Positions 18,001-27,948 of a DNA stretch of 64,000 nt are shown in pieces; the stretch's first letter is position 1; every line of letters begins with the position of its first letter. Position numbers and translations under genes: made by a program. The notes under the pieces are model-generated. The model saw only the letters and a program-made list of their open reading frames with translations, did no database searches and was not told the origin of the DNA. Origin of the DNA: Prevotella intermedia ATCC 25611 = DSM 20706 (lineage in GTDB: Bacteria; Bacteroidota; Bacteroidia; Bacteroidales; Bacteroidaceae); contig NZ_CP019301.1 in the NCBI RefSeq assembly GCF_001953955.1, positions 574,501-638,500 of the forward strand. The letters are read 5' to 3'.

Positions 18001-19556
18001 TAGTCTTCCAATTTATAACGTGGACGAATCTTTTGGAGGATGCAAGCATCGCTCATATCTGTATAAAAACCAATCTGACGAAGTTTATTCTTGAACGCAT
18101 CCATGTTAACTCTGAATGCAGCATTCATTTCTACATCAGCATCTGCAAAACGATCTTCTCCAATACCATTGATGATTAGGCCGTAACGCTCACGAATAGC
18201 CTTAGCTAATTCATCTATAGAGAGAGAACGAGTTTCATAACCGCCATTGTTCTTCTCTTTGAGAACTAGCAACTGTACCATTGTTTCAAGCAGTTTGCTT
18301 CCTAATGCACCTCTTCGAGGATGATGCTTAGAACGGCTATCTGCCAGTAACATAGAAGAGCTGTTCTTCATGCAGACAGCATCGACAAAGTCATGTATGT
18401 ACTTGTACTGACTTGCACCCAAATTGGATTTTTCAAGCACATGGACAAACATATCAAAATAGTCTTTCTCTGGGAAGAACTCTAACATTTCATGGAAGTC
18501 GTTTTTATCAAACTCCTTCTCATCGCTATTGGGAAGGCTATCTTCTATGTCATTGAGCTCTTTCTCATAGTACTCTCCTTGCTTGTTATTGTCTTCTTTG
18601 AGTATGCGGAAAGCTTCATCAACATCGCAACGTTTTCTTTTCTGGATAATATCAACCATGTATGTAGCACGAATGTATTTGCCATAGCTATTCTCCATTC
18701 GCTCGATGTCTTTACAAGCAAATTGTGATACAATACTATCAAGATTATCTGTCAAATCAACTACAAGTGACCAGTCATCAACAACATTTCGAGTACCGGC
18801 ATGAATCATCTTGGGCAACAGATATACAACTTTCATTGTATAGAGTGCAAGATGAAGACCACAGAGTATTCTCAGATAGTCGATGAAAACTGCCCTTGGG
18901 AGTTTTTCTTTGTAAATGAGTAATCGACGAATATCATCTGTAAACAATGCAGCTTGCTTCTCCAAAAGAGGCTTGGGGATAATATCGACATCCTTATTCA
19001 TACTCTTGCGTTCACGGAGAGGCTTTGTTATGTGTAGAATGCCTGTGGTATCTACGTCAAGTTCCTCTAGTGTGTTGATTTCGCCAGATGCTTTGTCCCA
19101 ACCTTTGCTAAGATACTTCACCAATCCTTTCATAACTTCAGGATTGCTCTTTAACATGAGATATAATTGGTCTGAAGCACGATAGTCACGACAGTACTTG
19201 CTGTTCTGTACTCGGAAGCTCAATAGATGGAGTGGCTTTAAGGTTGATACATGTTCCTTAATAACATTACCACGGTTAACCAATTCGAGTAGTGAACTAC
19301 GTAGCCAGTCTTCTACACCGTCAGGATTATCCTTAACACCATTGATTACACCTTGTTCTTCAAGAGCATTGAGATTGGACTTCAATGTATCAATAGTATA
19401 TTCTTTTCTGAATGCCAGCTGGACAGGTTGTCCATCAGCATACATCTTAATAAACAAGTTAGTAAGAACACGATCCAGTCTTACTGACTTGAAGTCAACG
19501 TAAAGCAATTCTTTATTCAAGAATGCAACTGTACCTTTTTTTAATTTCAGTATCAT
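18000..19556 (-). CDS. Unknown defence-operon protein, 518 aa (MAD7-like by position)
   Basis: I do not recognise a catalytic motif. The protein starts MILKLKKGTVAFLNKELLYVDFKSVRLDR and is mostly helical, with charged stretches such as DSLPNSDEKEFDKNDFHEMLEFFPEKDYFDMF in the middle. A conserved-looking C-terminal segment (RSKHHPRRGALGSKLLETMVQLLVLKEKNNGG) precedes ELAKAIRERYGLIINGIGED, which looks like a winged-helix-type end. No membrane segment or cysteine cluster is seen. It overlaps the ATPase gene by one base, so stoichiometric co-production is likely. In the MADS gene order, an unknown protein (MAD7) lies between kinase and ATPase, which fits here. Confidence 0.75.
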   Translation of the reverse strand: MILKLKKGTVAFLNKELLYVDFKSVRLDRVLTNLFIKMYADGQPVQLAFRKEYTIDTLKSNLNALEEQGVINGVKDNPDGVEDWLRSSLLELVNRGNVIKEHVSTLKPLHLLSFRVQNSKYCRDYRASDQLYLMLKSNPEVMKGLVKYLSKGWDKASGEINTLEELDVDTTGILHITKPLRERKSMNKDVDIIPKPLLEKQAALFTDDIRRLLIYKEKLPRAVFIDYLRILCGLHLALYTMKVVYLLPKMIHAGTRNVVDDWSLVVDLTDNLDSIVSQFACKDIERMENSYGKYIRATYMVDIIQKRKRCDVDEAFRILKEDNNKQGEYYEKELNDIEDSLPNSDEKEFDKNDFHEMLEFFPEKDYFDMFVHVLEKSNLGASQYKYIHDFVDAVCMKNSSSMLLADSRSKHHPRRGALGSKLLETMVQLLVLKEKNNGGYETRSLSIDELAKAIRERYGLIINGIGEDRFADADVEMNAAFRVNMDAFKNKLRQIGFYTDMSDACILQKIRPRYKLED

Positions 19557-19567
19557 AATCGTATTCC

Positions 19568-22500
19568 TTATGCGTTAAGAGGTTCAATTACAATATGTTT
19601 CTTGCCGTCGAGACGAATTACAGTGAACTTCCTGTTGTTCTTCGTAACAAGAATCTCTGTATAAGTTTTGGCCTCTAAGAGGTTCTTGAAAATCTGAAGT
19701 TCAATGAATCGACCTCGTAGGTCATTCACAGAAGGACTGAAACCAGCACGAATGTATTGAAGCATTTCGTAGAGGTCAAGGCTGACAGTCAACTGAATAA
19801 ACTTATCGGTTTTATGACGGAAAGTAAGACTATCGCTTTCGTATTCGATATATTTAGTCAGATGCTCTGTCTTATTTACGAATAGCTCAAATTCATCCAA
19901 TGGGAAACGACGATAGCTCTTTGAAATAGGATCACCTACATTTGAACTTGCCAAAAGTAGATAACCTTCTGTCAAACGTGCATTGTCGCAACCTTCACTT
20001 GCAGAGATGGCGCAAGCCAAATCTTGCATAGTTTCTTTGAGAGCCCTTTCGTCTTCAACTCGAAGTTGCTCCTCGAACATACTTGCATAGCGGTATGGCA
20101 GACGTCTGCGGAAATTAAATTTTCCTTCAAAATACTGATGACGCACATAACTCTTATGGCGACCTGTTGCCTGCATTCTTATAACATCAGATTTAACCTC
20201 ATACGCAGGAATAATGACATTGTTTTCGTTAAAGTCATTCAATAGGCTGCGCTTGCGGTCACTAAAAATCAGATAGTCATTTGGACGCTTAGATGTATAA
20301 TAGAGGTCACGATCATAAGCTGGTAAAGCAACACCAGCAACGTCTGTTTCCCTTAGCAATTTAACCAAGCGGTCGTTAGAATCAAGTGATGGGAGCATGA
20401 AGTCTTTTGCTGGCCATACAACTGGAGCAGTTAAATTGAAGTAGTAGTACTGCCAATAGTATTCAGGCAACTGTTCTGTCTGAACATACTCCACTAATTG
20501 CTTGACCTCATCACAAGAGTAGTCTCGTGTTAGCATCCAAGCAATCATAGAACGCAAGTCTCTCATGGTGATATGGAGCTCACGTTTATAGAAAATAGTT
20601 CTTACAAGCCATTCGAGACGATTGATAACTTCATCTCCTGCACTGCTGTCTTGGAAGGTATCTACATTATATTTTATATAACAACGGTCGGCAATAGGAC
20701 ATCCCTCACACTTTGACCATAACTCTGGACGAGTCAATTTCTTCACCTGCTGAGCAAGAAGACTTGGAGAATTGCCGTCTCTTGCAGTAACAGAACGAAG
20801 GTTAAGATTGATGACCATCAGACCTGGGAGGAGTTCTGCATGACCTTCCTGATAGAAATAGTCTTCAATGTTATCTCGGAGCTTTTTCAACTCATCATGA
20901 GTGGAGAGAAAATCAACCAAACGACCTTCGTTGATAGCAATAACTCGACCTTCCTGTGCCTGAGTGTAGTCACTAAGATTGTTGAAAGGAGAGAGGAACT
21001 GAGCCAACACTTTATCATTAGCTTTTTCATCCTCATCCTGTGAGCCATCATAATTAGATTCGAAACGTATTCCGTTGATATAGAATTGTGAACCATTGTT
21101 TGTGGAAAATGATTCTTTATTTGTACCTTGATCTTCAATTCTATGGATAAATGCAGTCTTACCATCACCAGCATTTCCTGTAATGATAATCAGTTTATAC
21201 TTCAAATTTTTGATGTCTTGAATGAGTTGCTTATCAAGTTTTGTCTTGGTATAAGTCAAATCATCAAAGGCATGAGTCTTTGCTCCTGCTCGTGTGCCGC
21301 TATTACCATGGCGACTTTGACTATAGAGAGAATTTATGTAATCGACTGGATTCGCATTGACTGTAGAAGTATTTATGATAGTTGAAGTATCCTTCAATAT
21401 ACCATTGACACCAATCTTCTCCAGTGCTTCAAGCATTTCTTTGGCAGATGTAAATCGCTTATGTCTATCTGTAATGATAGCCTTCATTATAAACTCTGCA
21501 ATCTCATTTGTCAGTTTGTCGTTGTAGCTACGAATGTCTGTAGGCTGCATATGTATATTGGGACGCATATTGCTTCCTGGCCATGGATAGGCATGAGCAA
21601 GCAGCTCATAGATTGTGATACCCACTGCAAATGTGTCGGCAGACTTATCCCAATCAATCTTATTTCCCGATAAAACAAGGTCTGGAGCCATATATGGGAA
21701 TGTTCCTCCAAACGACTTATCATCGGTCGTCGTAGAAATGTTGAAATCAATAAGCTTATAAATCTGACGCTTATGCCACATGATATTACTTGGCTTAATA
21801 TCTCTGTGATATACAGGAGGATTTTGTTCTTCCTGCATATAGCGTAAAGCTTTCAGAATTTGGGTAGACATCTTATACACCTCGTCAACAGGAAGACGCA
21901 GGTCACCTCTTGTATAATCTTGCAGGTTTTCACCTTCAAGCAGCTCCATCAATGTGTAGAACAGTCCTTGTTGAGTACGGTCGTTAAATTTAAACTCAAC
22001 AATGTTGGGGTGGTGGAGCGATTTTAATGCCTCAAACTCGTTGATGGCATTGTCAACAGATGCGTCGCGTTCAAAGATTTTAATGGCAAGAAATTGTTTC
22101 TGCATATCATGCCATACCTTGAACACACGTCCAAATCCACCTCGTCCGAGAATTTCATGAAGGGTCATAGACGGAGTTACTTTAACTCCAGGCTTCATGT
22201 CTTTCAAATATGCATCCTTGGGCTGACTTGTGGTGTTGTTTCCTGCTTTGGCATTTTGAGCTTCAATGGTTTTCTTTTGCTCTTCTTCCATTGAATTATT
22301 GATGAACTCTATAAATTCATCTGCCTCTTGCCAACGTTTGAATGGGTCAGCTACGATTGTATGCTTGACTACTTCATCCATCCATTCTGGAAGATCTTTT
22401 GATACCTTACTTGGCATGAGGTCTTCTGTAAGCAATCCACCTAATGCAGAAGTAAATGTGAGGCAACTATCAAAAGGTAGTTTGCCAGTCATCAATTCAT

Positions 22501-23692
22501 AAAAGATTACTCCAAGTGCGAATATATCGCTTCCTGAACATACGTCACCTTCTAAGAATTCAGGTGCTGTATATGGTGAGTTGATATTAGTATCTTTCTT
22601 TACAGTAAAGCTCAGGTCAGAATGCTCGACAAACCATGCCATACCAAAGTTTGCCAATGCCGCTTTACCTCCTTCATATACAAAGATATTCTCAGGACAC
22701 ACGTCGCGATGATATACCTGTTCCTTATGCGCAGCTTTTAGCGCATTAGCAACATCAAGTATAATGCTGATTTTATCTGTCTGTTTGAAAGTTTTCTGAC
22801 GGAGTTTGCTTCTGAGTGAACTTTCGTCCTGATAGCGGCTTATCTCATAATAGTAAGTCTGCTCTTCATTCATTCTGCAATCAGTCTTGACAATGAATGG
22901 AGATGCACCTATCTTGTCTTGGGCAAAGCTTGCATTCTGAACCATCAAACTCAGTTTCTTCAGCTCTTCGGGACTCTTACCTGCTACATCAAGAGGATAT
23001 TCACGTACTTTATAACGTGCTGTTGCAATGAGTTTAGGAACACACAGGTATTCCGTGAACTCCTCAGTCTCTTGAAGAACCTCTTCTATGAGATAATTGA
23101 AGATTTCCTTGCGTTCAGCTCTTCTACGTTCAACAGACTGACCAGAAAGCAAATCGACAAGTTGTGACTGAATATCCATAATCATTCCTGGAGTACGCCC
23201 AACAAGTTCTGGCTTAGTAAGGAAATCAATCAAGTCTTCTCCCAATGTGAATGTTTGCTTGTAACAATCACAGGTAGGGTCTAATCCGAATTTTGACTGC
23301 TGAGGATGGCTCAGAGTAATAGCTGTTAGTATCTGGCCAAAACGCCAATCTGGATGTTGGTTCTTTATCTTGCTGGCGAGAATACGGCTCTTTAGTCCTG
23401 CTGTCTTATGAGGATTTGCAACCTCTTGACCACTACGGAACCAAGCCCAGTCATCTCCTTCGAGATTACCAGCCCAATCCTTATTCTCAATGTGATAAAC
23501 AGCATGAGGTGCCACAACAATGCAGTCATATTCCCAATATTTCATTACTCGGTTCTGGCCAGTAATGGCAATATTAAGGTTGGGAATAATAATGTAGTTA
23601 CTTGGCAACTTTAAGTCGAGGTAGTCCAACAAACGCTGTTCTCCAGCATTTACAGGACCATCGTCGTGTATGGGTTTTCTTATTTGTGCCAT
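19568..23692 (-). CDS. NERD + two protein-kinase domains + P-loop ATPase, 1374 aa (MAD6-like)
   Basis: A multidomain sensor/kinase. Residues about 12-160 resemble a NERD nuclease-related domain (WEYDCIVVAPHAVYHIENKDWAG). The first kinase domain (about 225-470) keeps YHRDVCPENIFV (327-338) but has ANFG (347-350) instead of DFG, and no clear glycine-rich loop, so it is probably a pseudokinase. The second (about 510-765) is complete: GRGGFGRV (516-523), AIK with Lys538, HRDIKPSN (629-636), DFN (649-651). A P-loop domain follows (GNAGDGKT, 839-846) with a later cysteine set (KCEGCPIADRC). The kinase likely phosphorylates partners of the defence complex. It corresponds to the MAD6 kinase slot of MADS. 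Confidence 0.88.
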   Translation of the reverse strand: MAQIRKPIHDDGPVNAGEQRLLDYLDLKLPSNYIIIPNLNIAITGQNRVMKYWEYDCIVVAPHAVYHIENKDWAGNLEGDDWAWFRSGQEVANPHKTAGLKSRILASKIKNQHPDWRFGQILTAITLSHPQQSKFGLDPTCDCYKQTFTLGEDLIDFLTKPELVGRTPGMIMDIQSQLVDLLSGQSVERRRAERKEIFNYLIEEVLQETEEFTEYLCVPKLIATARYKVREYPLDVAGKSPEELKKLSLMVQNASFAQDKIGASPFIVKTDCRMNEEQTYYYEISRYQDESSLRSKLRQKTFKQTDKISIILDVANALKAAHKEQVYHRDVCPENIFVYEGGKAALANFGMAWFVEHSDLSFTVKKDTNINSPYTAPEFLEGDVCSGSDIFALGVIFYELMTGKLPFDSCLTFTSALGGLLTEDLMPSKVSKDLPEWMDEVVKHTIVADPFKRWQEADEFIEFINNSMEEEQKKTIEAQNAKAGNNTTSQPKDAYLKDMKPGVKVTPSMTLHEILGRGGFGRVFKVWHDMQKQFLAIKIFERDASVDNAINEFEALKSLHHPNIVEFKFNDRTQQGLFYTLMELLEGENLQDYTRGDLRLPVDEVYKMSTQILKALRYMQEEQNPPVYHRDIKPSNIMWHKRQIYKLIDFNISTTTDDKSFGGTFPYMAPDLVLSGNKIDWDKSADTFAVGITIYELLAHAYPWPGSNMRPNIHMQPTDIRSYNDKLTNEIAEFIMKAIITDRHKRFTSAKEMLEALEKIGVNGILKDTSTIINTSTVNANPVDYINSLYSQSRHGNSGTRAGAKTHAFDDLTYTKTKLDKQLIQDIKNLKYKLIIITGNAGDGKTAFIHRIEDQGTNKESFSTNNGSQFYINGIRFESNYDGSQDEDEKANDKVLAQFLSPFNNLSDYTQAQEGRVIAINEGRLVDFLSTHDELKKLRDNIEDYFYQEGHAELLPGLMVINLNLRSVTARDGNSPSLLAQQVKKLTRPELWSKCEGCPIADRCYIKYNVDTFQDSSAGDEVINRLEWLVRTIFYKRELHITMRDLRSMIAWMLTRDYSCDEVKQLVEYVQTEQLPEYYWQYYYFNLTAPVVWPAKDFMLPSLDSNDRLVKLLRETDVAGVALPAYDRDLYYTSKRPNDYLIFSDRKRSLLNDFNENNVIIPAYEVKSDVIRMQATGRHKSYVRHQYFEGKFNFRRRLPYRYASMFEEQLRVEDERALKETMQDLACAISASEGCDNARLTEGYLLLASSNVGDPISKSYRRFPLDEFELFVNKTEHLTKYIEYESDSLTFRHKTDKFIQLTVSLDLYEMLQYIRAGFSPSVNDLRGRFIELQIFKNLLEAKTYTEILVTKNNRKFTVIRLDGKKHIVIEPLNA

Positions 23693-23705
23693 ATATTATA
23701 CATGT

Positions 23706-25865
23706 TTAAAGATTATTCGATAATACTTTCTCCAACTTTTCTATAATTCTGTCTGCTCGCTTGTCAACAAACGGCTCGCAAAAATCAAGGAACTCGTTGG
23801 CTGCTTTGATAAATGTGTCACGGGATATTCCTGGTTCCCAGCTAAAGAGACCTTGGAACACCTGCTTTGGTTTTCCTTCTTCATCGAGGAAGTCTTCAAG
23901 CATCAATTCGTGAACAATATGATTGAAGTTTTCTTCCGTGCGGAATGCAGCTACTTCTTTCTTCTTCAGATTGAGTGCGTCCAACATCTTCATATTGCAC
24001 TTCTTTGCACCAATCATCATCTTATAGAACTCTACAAGGAACACATCGCAATAACCTCGTCCAAGAGGCTTGGTATTACGCATTAGGTTCAAACCTGATG
24101 GAAGAACCATAATGTTACCTATAGTGTGAACCTTTTTGCCGAATCGTACAACTCTTTCACGCAACTCCACTGGAGCATCGTATGTTTCAAGAGCTTTGTA
24201 GTAATCCTCAAAGTTAATACCAAAGATGGTGCTTGTAATGTTGATGGTGTCAGGCTTATATTTGTGCTTATCCATGCTTTCATAGGTGAAGTCAGGATAA
24301 GTATCAGCAAAAGCAAGTGTGAGAATTGATTTCACAAGGATGCTTTCAAGTCCGACAACGCTTACACGCTCGTCACCAAACTCCGTATCTTCCCTCAAAG
24401 TGTAAAAGTCAAAGTCTTTTAGTTTCTTTATATCACCATCAAGTCTCTCTGCAACAAACTTTTTAAGCTTATTGAGAGCGTAGGTATCACAAGCCTTTTC
24501 GACTTTTTCTTTCTCCATCTTCTTGTGGTACTGATCCATTTCTTCGAAGAAGGATGGTTTAGCGATGTCTGTCTTTCTGTATTCACATCTACCTTTCAGA
24601 TAACGCTCACGGAAGCTCTTGATAAAGAGTCTTCCACATCCTTCTCCTTTGCCTTGTATACCATTATCATAGATACATCCCTCGCAGACGGTACCTTCAA
24701 CACCTCTATATGGGTAATTGTCTTCTACATTGATGAAGTCTTTCAGGTCTGCATCATTTGCCAACTTATAAATCATTTTGCTAAGTTCGGCAACAGACCC
24801 TTCAGTTGGCTCCTCTTGTATGTTTGGATCAACAGGATAATACTCCTCGTCCAAGCCAATAGGGTGGTGCATCCTCTCCACGAAGTCCTTATCAAGAGAA
24901 CGAGGATGAACCTCCATCTTCATCATCTCATCAAGACTCTTACGTGCCATCTCAATGAGAGTAGTTTCCTGACCAGTTGCTTCATTCATAAAGTTAATGG
25001 CTGTCTCGTCATGTCCAAGGAAGAATGCTGCTGCTCCGGGAATATGTAGAAGAAATACCTGTGTTACGCCTTCTTTCTCATAGACATCCATTACCTTGAA
25101 ATAACTATTGAAATGGAGCGTACAGAGGTTCCATTCCTTTACTTTAGGGTTTTGTTGACACAATTCTGGTATCTCACACATCATAGCAGTATGTGCGCTT
25201 GCAATAAGGAAACGTGTTTTATGAGCTGGCTTCTGTAATTTCGTGGTTACATCGACGAAGAATCCAGCACGAAGCACATCACCTACATGATAGGTTGTGT
25301 CCACTATCACTGGTGCATCCGTGTCTCTATAGAAAAACTGTAATCCAGGGAGTACCCAATGAGCAAATTCCTCAAAAATGTCCTTATAGTCTATGTTTAC
25401 CTTCTTTGGCAGATGATCACGAGCAGGATCATAGATGCTGCCGTCGAGAGTAATGATATAAGGTTGAGTTCCTATCTCTGCATAGATTCCATCTCCTTTC
25501 TCCAGCCAATTCGCTCTGTCAAATATCATAGGAAATATGACATCACCATTGACATGAGCTACACCATAAGTGTATCTTGTCTTGGGGTTTGTCTTTGACT
25601 TGCGAATGGTGTTGCTGAATAGGAAGAATCCTTTCTGAACCTTAAACACATCATTGTGCCATTCCTTTAGGACAATGCTGCCATCAGGACGAAGAATATT
25701 CTTCTTTATCCCTTGTTCTGCCTTATAGAATCCTTCTCCCCATTCTTCAATGTAAGAGTATCTTTCACCAACTTGATTGCCACTTTTGTATAACAGGAAC
25801 CACTGGGTGTTTTCATAGACTCTGGCAAGTCCATTGCTGTCGTAATCGTATTCTGTTCTTGCCAT
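23706..25865 (-). CDS. WG-repeat-like protein with cysteine cluster, 719 aa, function unknown
   Basis: The N-terminal 160 residues contain WG-like beta units (YSYIEEWGEGFYKAEQGIKKNILRPDGSIV; YTYGVAHVNGDVIFPMIFDRANW). The middle has a Cys cluster, CEGCIYDNGIQGKGEGCGRLF with a further RCEYR, which may bind zinc or iron-sulphur. The C-terminal third (TIGNIMVLPSGLNLMRNTK, CDVFLVEFYKMM) is unrecognised. The ATG at 25865 (MARTEYDYDSNG) is preferred to an upstream in-frame ATG at 25913 because it follows GGAGGAAT and avoids overlap with the previous gene, whose stop is 2 bp away. Its place in the operon suggests a target-recognition or sensing part. Confidence 0.75.
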   Translation of the reverse strand: MARTEYDYDSNGLARVYENTQWFLLYKSGNQVGERYSYIEEWGEGFYKAEQGIKKNILRPDGSIVLKEWHNDVFKVQKGFFLFSNTIRKSKTNPKTRYTYGVAHVNGDVIFPMIFDRANWLEKGDGIYAEIGTQPYIITLDGSIYDPARDHLPKKVNIDYKDIFEEFAHWVLPGLQFFYRDTDAPVIVDTTYHVGDVLRAGFFVDVTTKLQKPAHKTRFLIASAHTAMMCEIPELCQQNPKVKEWNLCTLHFNSYFKVMDVYEKEGVTQVFLLHIPGAAAFFLGHDETAINFMNEATGQETTLIEMARKSLDEMMKMEVHPRSLDKDFVERMHHPIGLDEEYYPVDPNIQEEPTEGSVAELSKMIYKLANDADLKDFINVEDNYPYRGVEGTVCEGCIYDNGIQGKGEGCGRLFIKSFRERYLKGRCEYRKTDIAKPSFFEEMDQYHKKMEKEKVEKACDTYALNKLKKFVAERLDGDIKKLKDFDFYTLREDTEFGDERVSVVGLESILVKSILTLAFADTYPDFTYESMDKHKYKPDTINITSTIFGINFEDYYKALETYDAPVELRERVVRFGKKVHTIGNIMVLPSGLNLMRNTKPLGRGYCDVFLVEFYKMMIGAKKCNMKMLDALNLKKKEVAAFRTEENFNHIVHELMLEDFLDEEGKPKQVFQGLFSWEPGISRDTFIKAANEFLDFCEPFVDKRADRIIEKLEKVLSNNL

Positions 25866-25867
25866 AG

Positions 25868-26530
25868 CTATTCCTCCTTCATTTGTTTTGCCATCCACTC
25901 TGCATCCACACACATGCAGCCTTCTGCTTTCATGCGTGGATCAAGTTCACAGGCAAGTTTGTGTTCAAAGTAATTATCCATAGCGAAACGAATCTGCATG
26001 GTTTGCTCTTTCTCTTTGTCATCATAAAAGAAATAGATTGTGCCATACGGAAACTCTTCGTTAGGCTCTTCAGTCTTTGCAAAGAATAGCTCATAGCCTT
26101 TCTCTGCAATCTCAGGCATTATAACATGACTGATCATATACTTCTGGTGCTCAATGGCAACATCGTTCAGACTGTGTTCCAGTATAACTATCTTCTCCTT
26201 GAATCGTTGTAAACCGAAGACAGCTCGGAACAAGTATTCTTTCTGCAAGCCAATACCTTCTGGAATCTCCATTGGTGCATAATCATAATCCTCAGGCTTA
26301 AAGAAGTCGAAGAATATCATGAACCCATGTGTCATATCATGATAAAGAGTTCCAGCTGGTATGCCTGTCACCTTACCACAGTGAGGGCAGCGGTACATAA
26401 ACAACTCGTCAGAGAATATCTTTTCTCTGAGCTCTGGGTCTAAGTCCACATTGACCGATGTCCAAAGATCAAACTCGCCTTCTTGGTGGCAGTGTGGACA
26501 TTCTATGTTTTCTTTCCTTAACTGTGACAT
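25868..26530 (-). CDS. CpXC-type zinc-ribbon protein, 220 aa
   Basis: The N-terminus carries two CxxC pairs about 40 residues apart: IECPHCHQEGEFDLWTSVNVDLDPELREKIFSDELFMYRCPHCGKVTGIP. This is the CpXC domain pattern, a zinc ribbon of unknown role. The rest (FMIFFDFFKPEDYDYAPMEIP, then a helical C-terminal half) is typical of CpXC proteins. It sits between the specificity subunit and the WG-like protein, with gaps of 14 and 2 bp. I do not remember this subunit from the described MADS sets, so it may be a lineage-specific part. Confidence 0.78.
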   Translation of the reverse strand: MSQLRKENIECPHCHQEGEFDLWTSVNVDLDPELREKIFSDELFMYRCPHCGKVTGIPAGTLYHDMTHGFMIFFDFFKPEDYDYAPMEIPEGIGLQKEYLFRAVFGLQRFKEKIVILEHSLNDVAIEHQKYMISHVIMPEIAEKGYELFFAKTEEPNEEFPYGTIYFFYDDKEKEQTMQIRFAMDNYFEHKLACELDPRMKAEGCMCVDAEWMAKQMKEE

Positions 26531-26544
26531 AAAAGTGATATTAA

Positions 26545-27948
26545 TTATTTATTCCACTTTTCGATTTCTTGCTCTACCATACGGATGGCTTTGCGTTCAT
26601 AGTTATTGGCTTCGTAGCGTTTTGTGTGTGCTTCCTTAACCAATTTATCAATATCGTTCATCTTGTCTGAATCAATAATAGGCACAGGTATCTCCAACAC
26701 CAATCGAGGAATAGGACGACAAAGTTTTGTTCCTGCTTGAATGTTCCTAAGAAACCTAAAACCATAGTCAGATTCAAGCCATGTATATAGATAACCTGAT
26801 GGAACTTCATTGCTTGCCTTCATCCTTATAAACTCTCCAGAAACAAGCTGGCCAACCAAATCTTCATTCGCAAAGATGGTTCTGCAAAAGGTTTCATTCT
26901 CTCCTAAAGTACCTACACCTGCCACAAGAACTTCTCCATATTCAACCATATTGTCAGTCTTCACGCCTCGTTTGGATATATATTTGCCTTTGATAATAGT
27001 ATCAAAGATATCTTTCTGGTTGATGAGCATGATTCCATAACCTTCCTTTACTTCTACACGTGGGAATGAACCAGTAGAGAAAGTGTCACCACCCAATAAT
27101 ACTTCTTTGAGCGGTTTTGTCGCACAAGGCATTGAAGCCTTAGTTTTTCTTATTCTTTCTGAAAGATTAAAGGCGTTTATAGTGGTTGTTGTAATATCCT
27201 TACGGTTTCTTACAAAACAAGATACTTCGCGTTCTGCGCCTCTTGGACCGAAATAGTCGTAATCTTCCGTAGTCAAATCTCGTAGATTTGCGGCTTTTTT
27301 CAATAGTTTTTCTGCCCCAGTAAGCATATCCGATGCTTCTTCTCTTAGTTTTGCAGATTCTTGTATCAAGTCATCTACTTCTTTTTGAAACGAATCTGGA
27401 AAATCGGGAATTAGAAGCCCGCCAACCATATTATCTGTTATGAATGGTTGGACACCGCCAGTAAGCAGTTTTAAAAAAGATAAGTTCCCAATTCTTGAAG
27501 CCAAATATGCATAAAGGAAACCATTTTTATATTCTGGTTTAACTACAATTCTTATAATGTTATCAGACCCCATCGTTTTATATTTTTCCCAATAACTGGG
27601 CACGAACGATGTTTGACCTATAGCTCCTACACGCCCAGTTAGAATCATTCCACCTTTTAACTGGCTTTTTTCGTCGAAACCATATTTCTTTGAATTGTAC
27701 TTACATGTTAAAAAAGGGTTTGATGTCGATGCGTCTGAATTACTGAGAAACGGGAATCCATATTCTTTTGTTGTATATTCACGTTTGTTCCTGCCAGAAG
27801 TAAAGATTTCTGAGCAATAAAACGACAATGAATGGCTTGAATGTGTTTTCAGCACAGCATCATACACATTTACATCGGCATTGTGATAACTGCCATCAAA
27901 TCGTTTCTCTTGTAAGATGTACTTACTATTTGCAATTCTGCTTTTCAT
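26545..27948 (-). CDS. Restriction-modification specificity (HsdS-like) subunit, MAD5-like
   Basis: 467 residues with the two-halves layout of type I S subunits. The first target-recognition domain (about 30-190) ends in GGVQPFITDNMVGGLLIPDFP; a helical spacer follows (FQKEVDDLIQESAKLREEASDMLTGAEKLLKKAA). The second target-recognition domain (about 260-430) ends in GTKLCRPIPRLVLEIPVPIID, with a C-terminal helix (IDKLVKEAHTKRYEANNYERKAIRMVEQEI). It would direct the methyltransferase, and perhaps the effector, to a bipartite DNA site. It overlaps the methyltransferase gene by 4 bp (ATGA). MADS also encodes an S-like subunit, numbered MAD5 in the scheme I remember. Confidence 0.88.
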   Translation of the reverse strand: MKSRIANSKYILQEKRFDGSYHNADVNVYDAVLKTHSSHSLSFYCSEIFTSGRNKREYTTKEYGFPFLSNSDASTSNPFLTCKYNSKKYGFDEKSQLKGGMILTGRVGAIGQTSFVPSYWEKYKTMGSDNIIRIVVKPEYKNGFLYAYLASRIGNLSFLKLLTGGVQPFITDNMVGGLLIPDFPDSFQKEVDDLIQESAKLREEASDMLTGAEKLLKKAANLRDLTTEDYDYFGPRGAEREVSCFVRNRKDITTTTINAFNLSERIRKTKASMPCATKPLKEVLLGGDTFSTGSFPRVEVKEGYGIMLINQKDIFDTIIKGKYISKRGVKTDNMVEYGEVLVAGVGTLGENETFCRTIFANEDLVGQLVSGEFIRMKASNEVPSGYLYTWLESDYGFRFLRNIQAGTKLCRPIPRLVLEIPVPIIDSDKMNDIDKLVKEAHTKRYEANNYERKAIRMVEQEIEKWNK

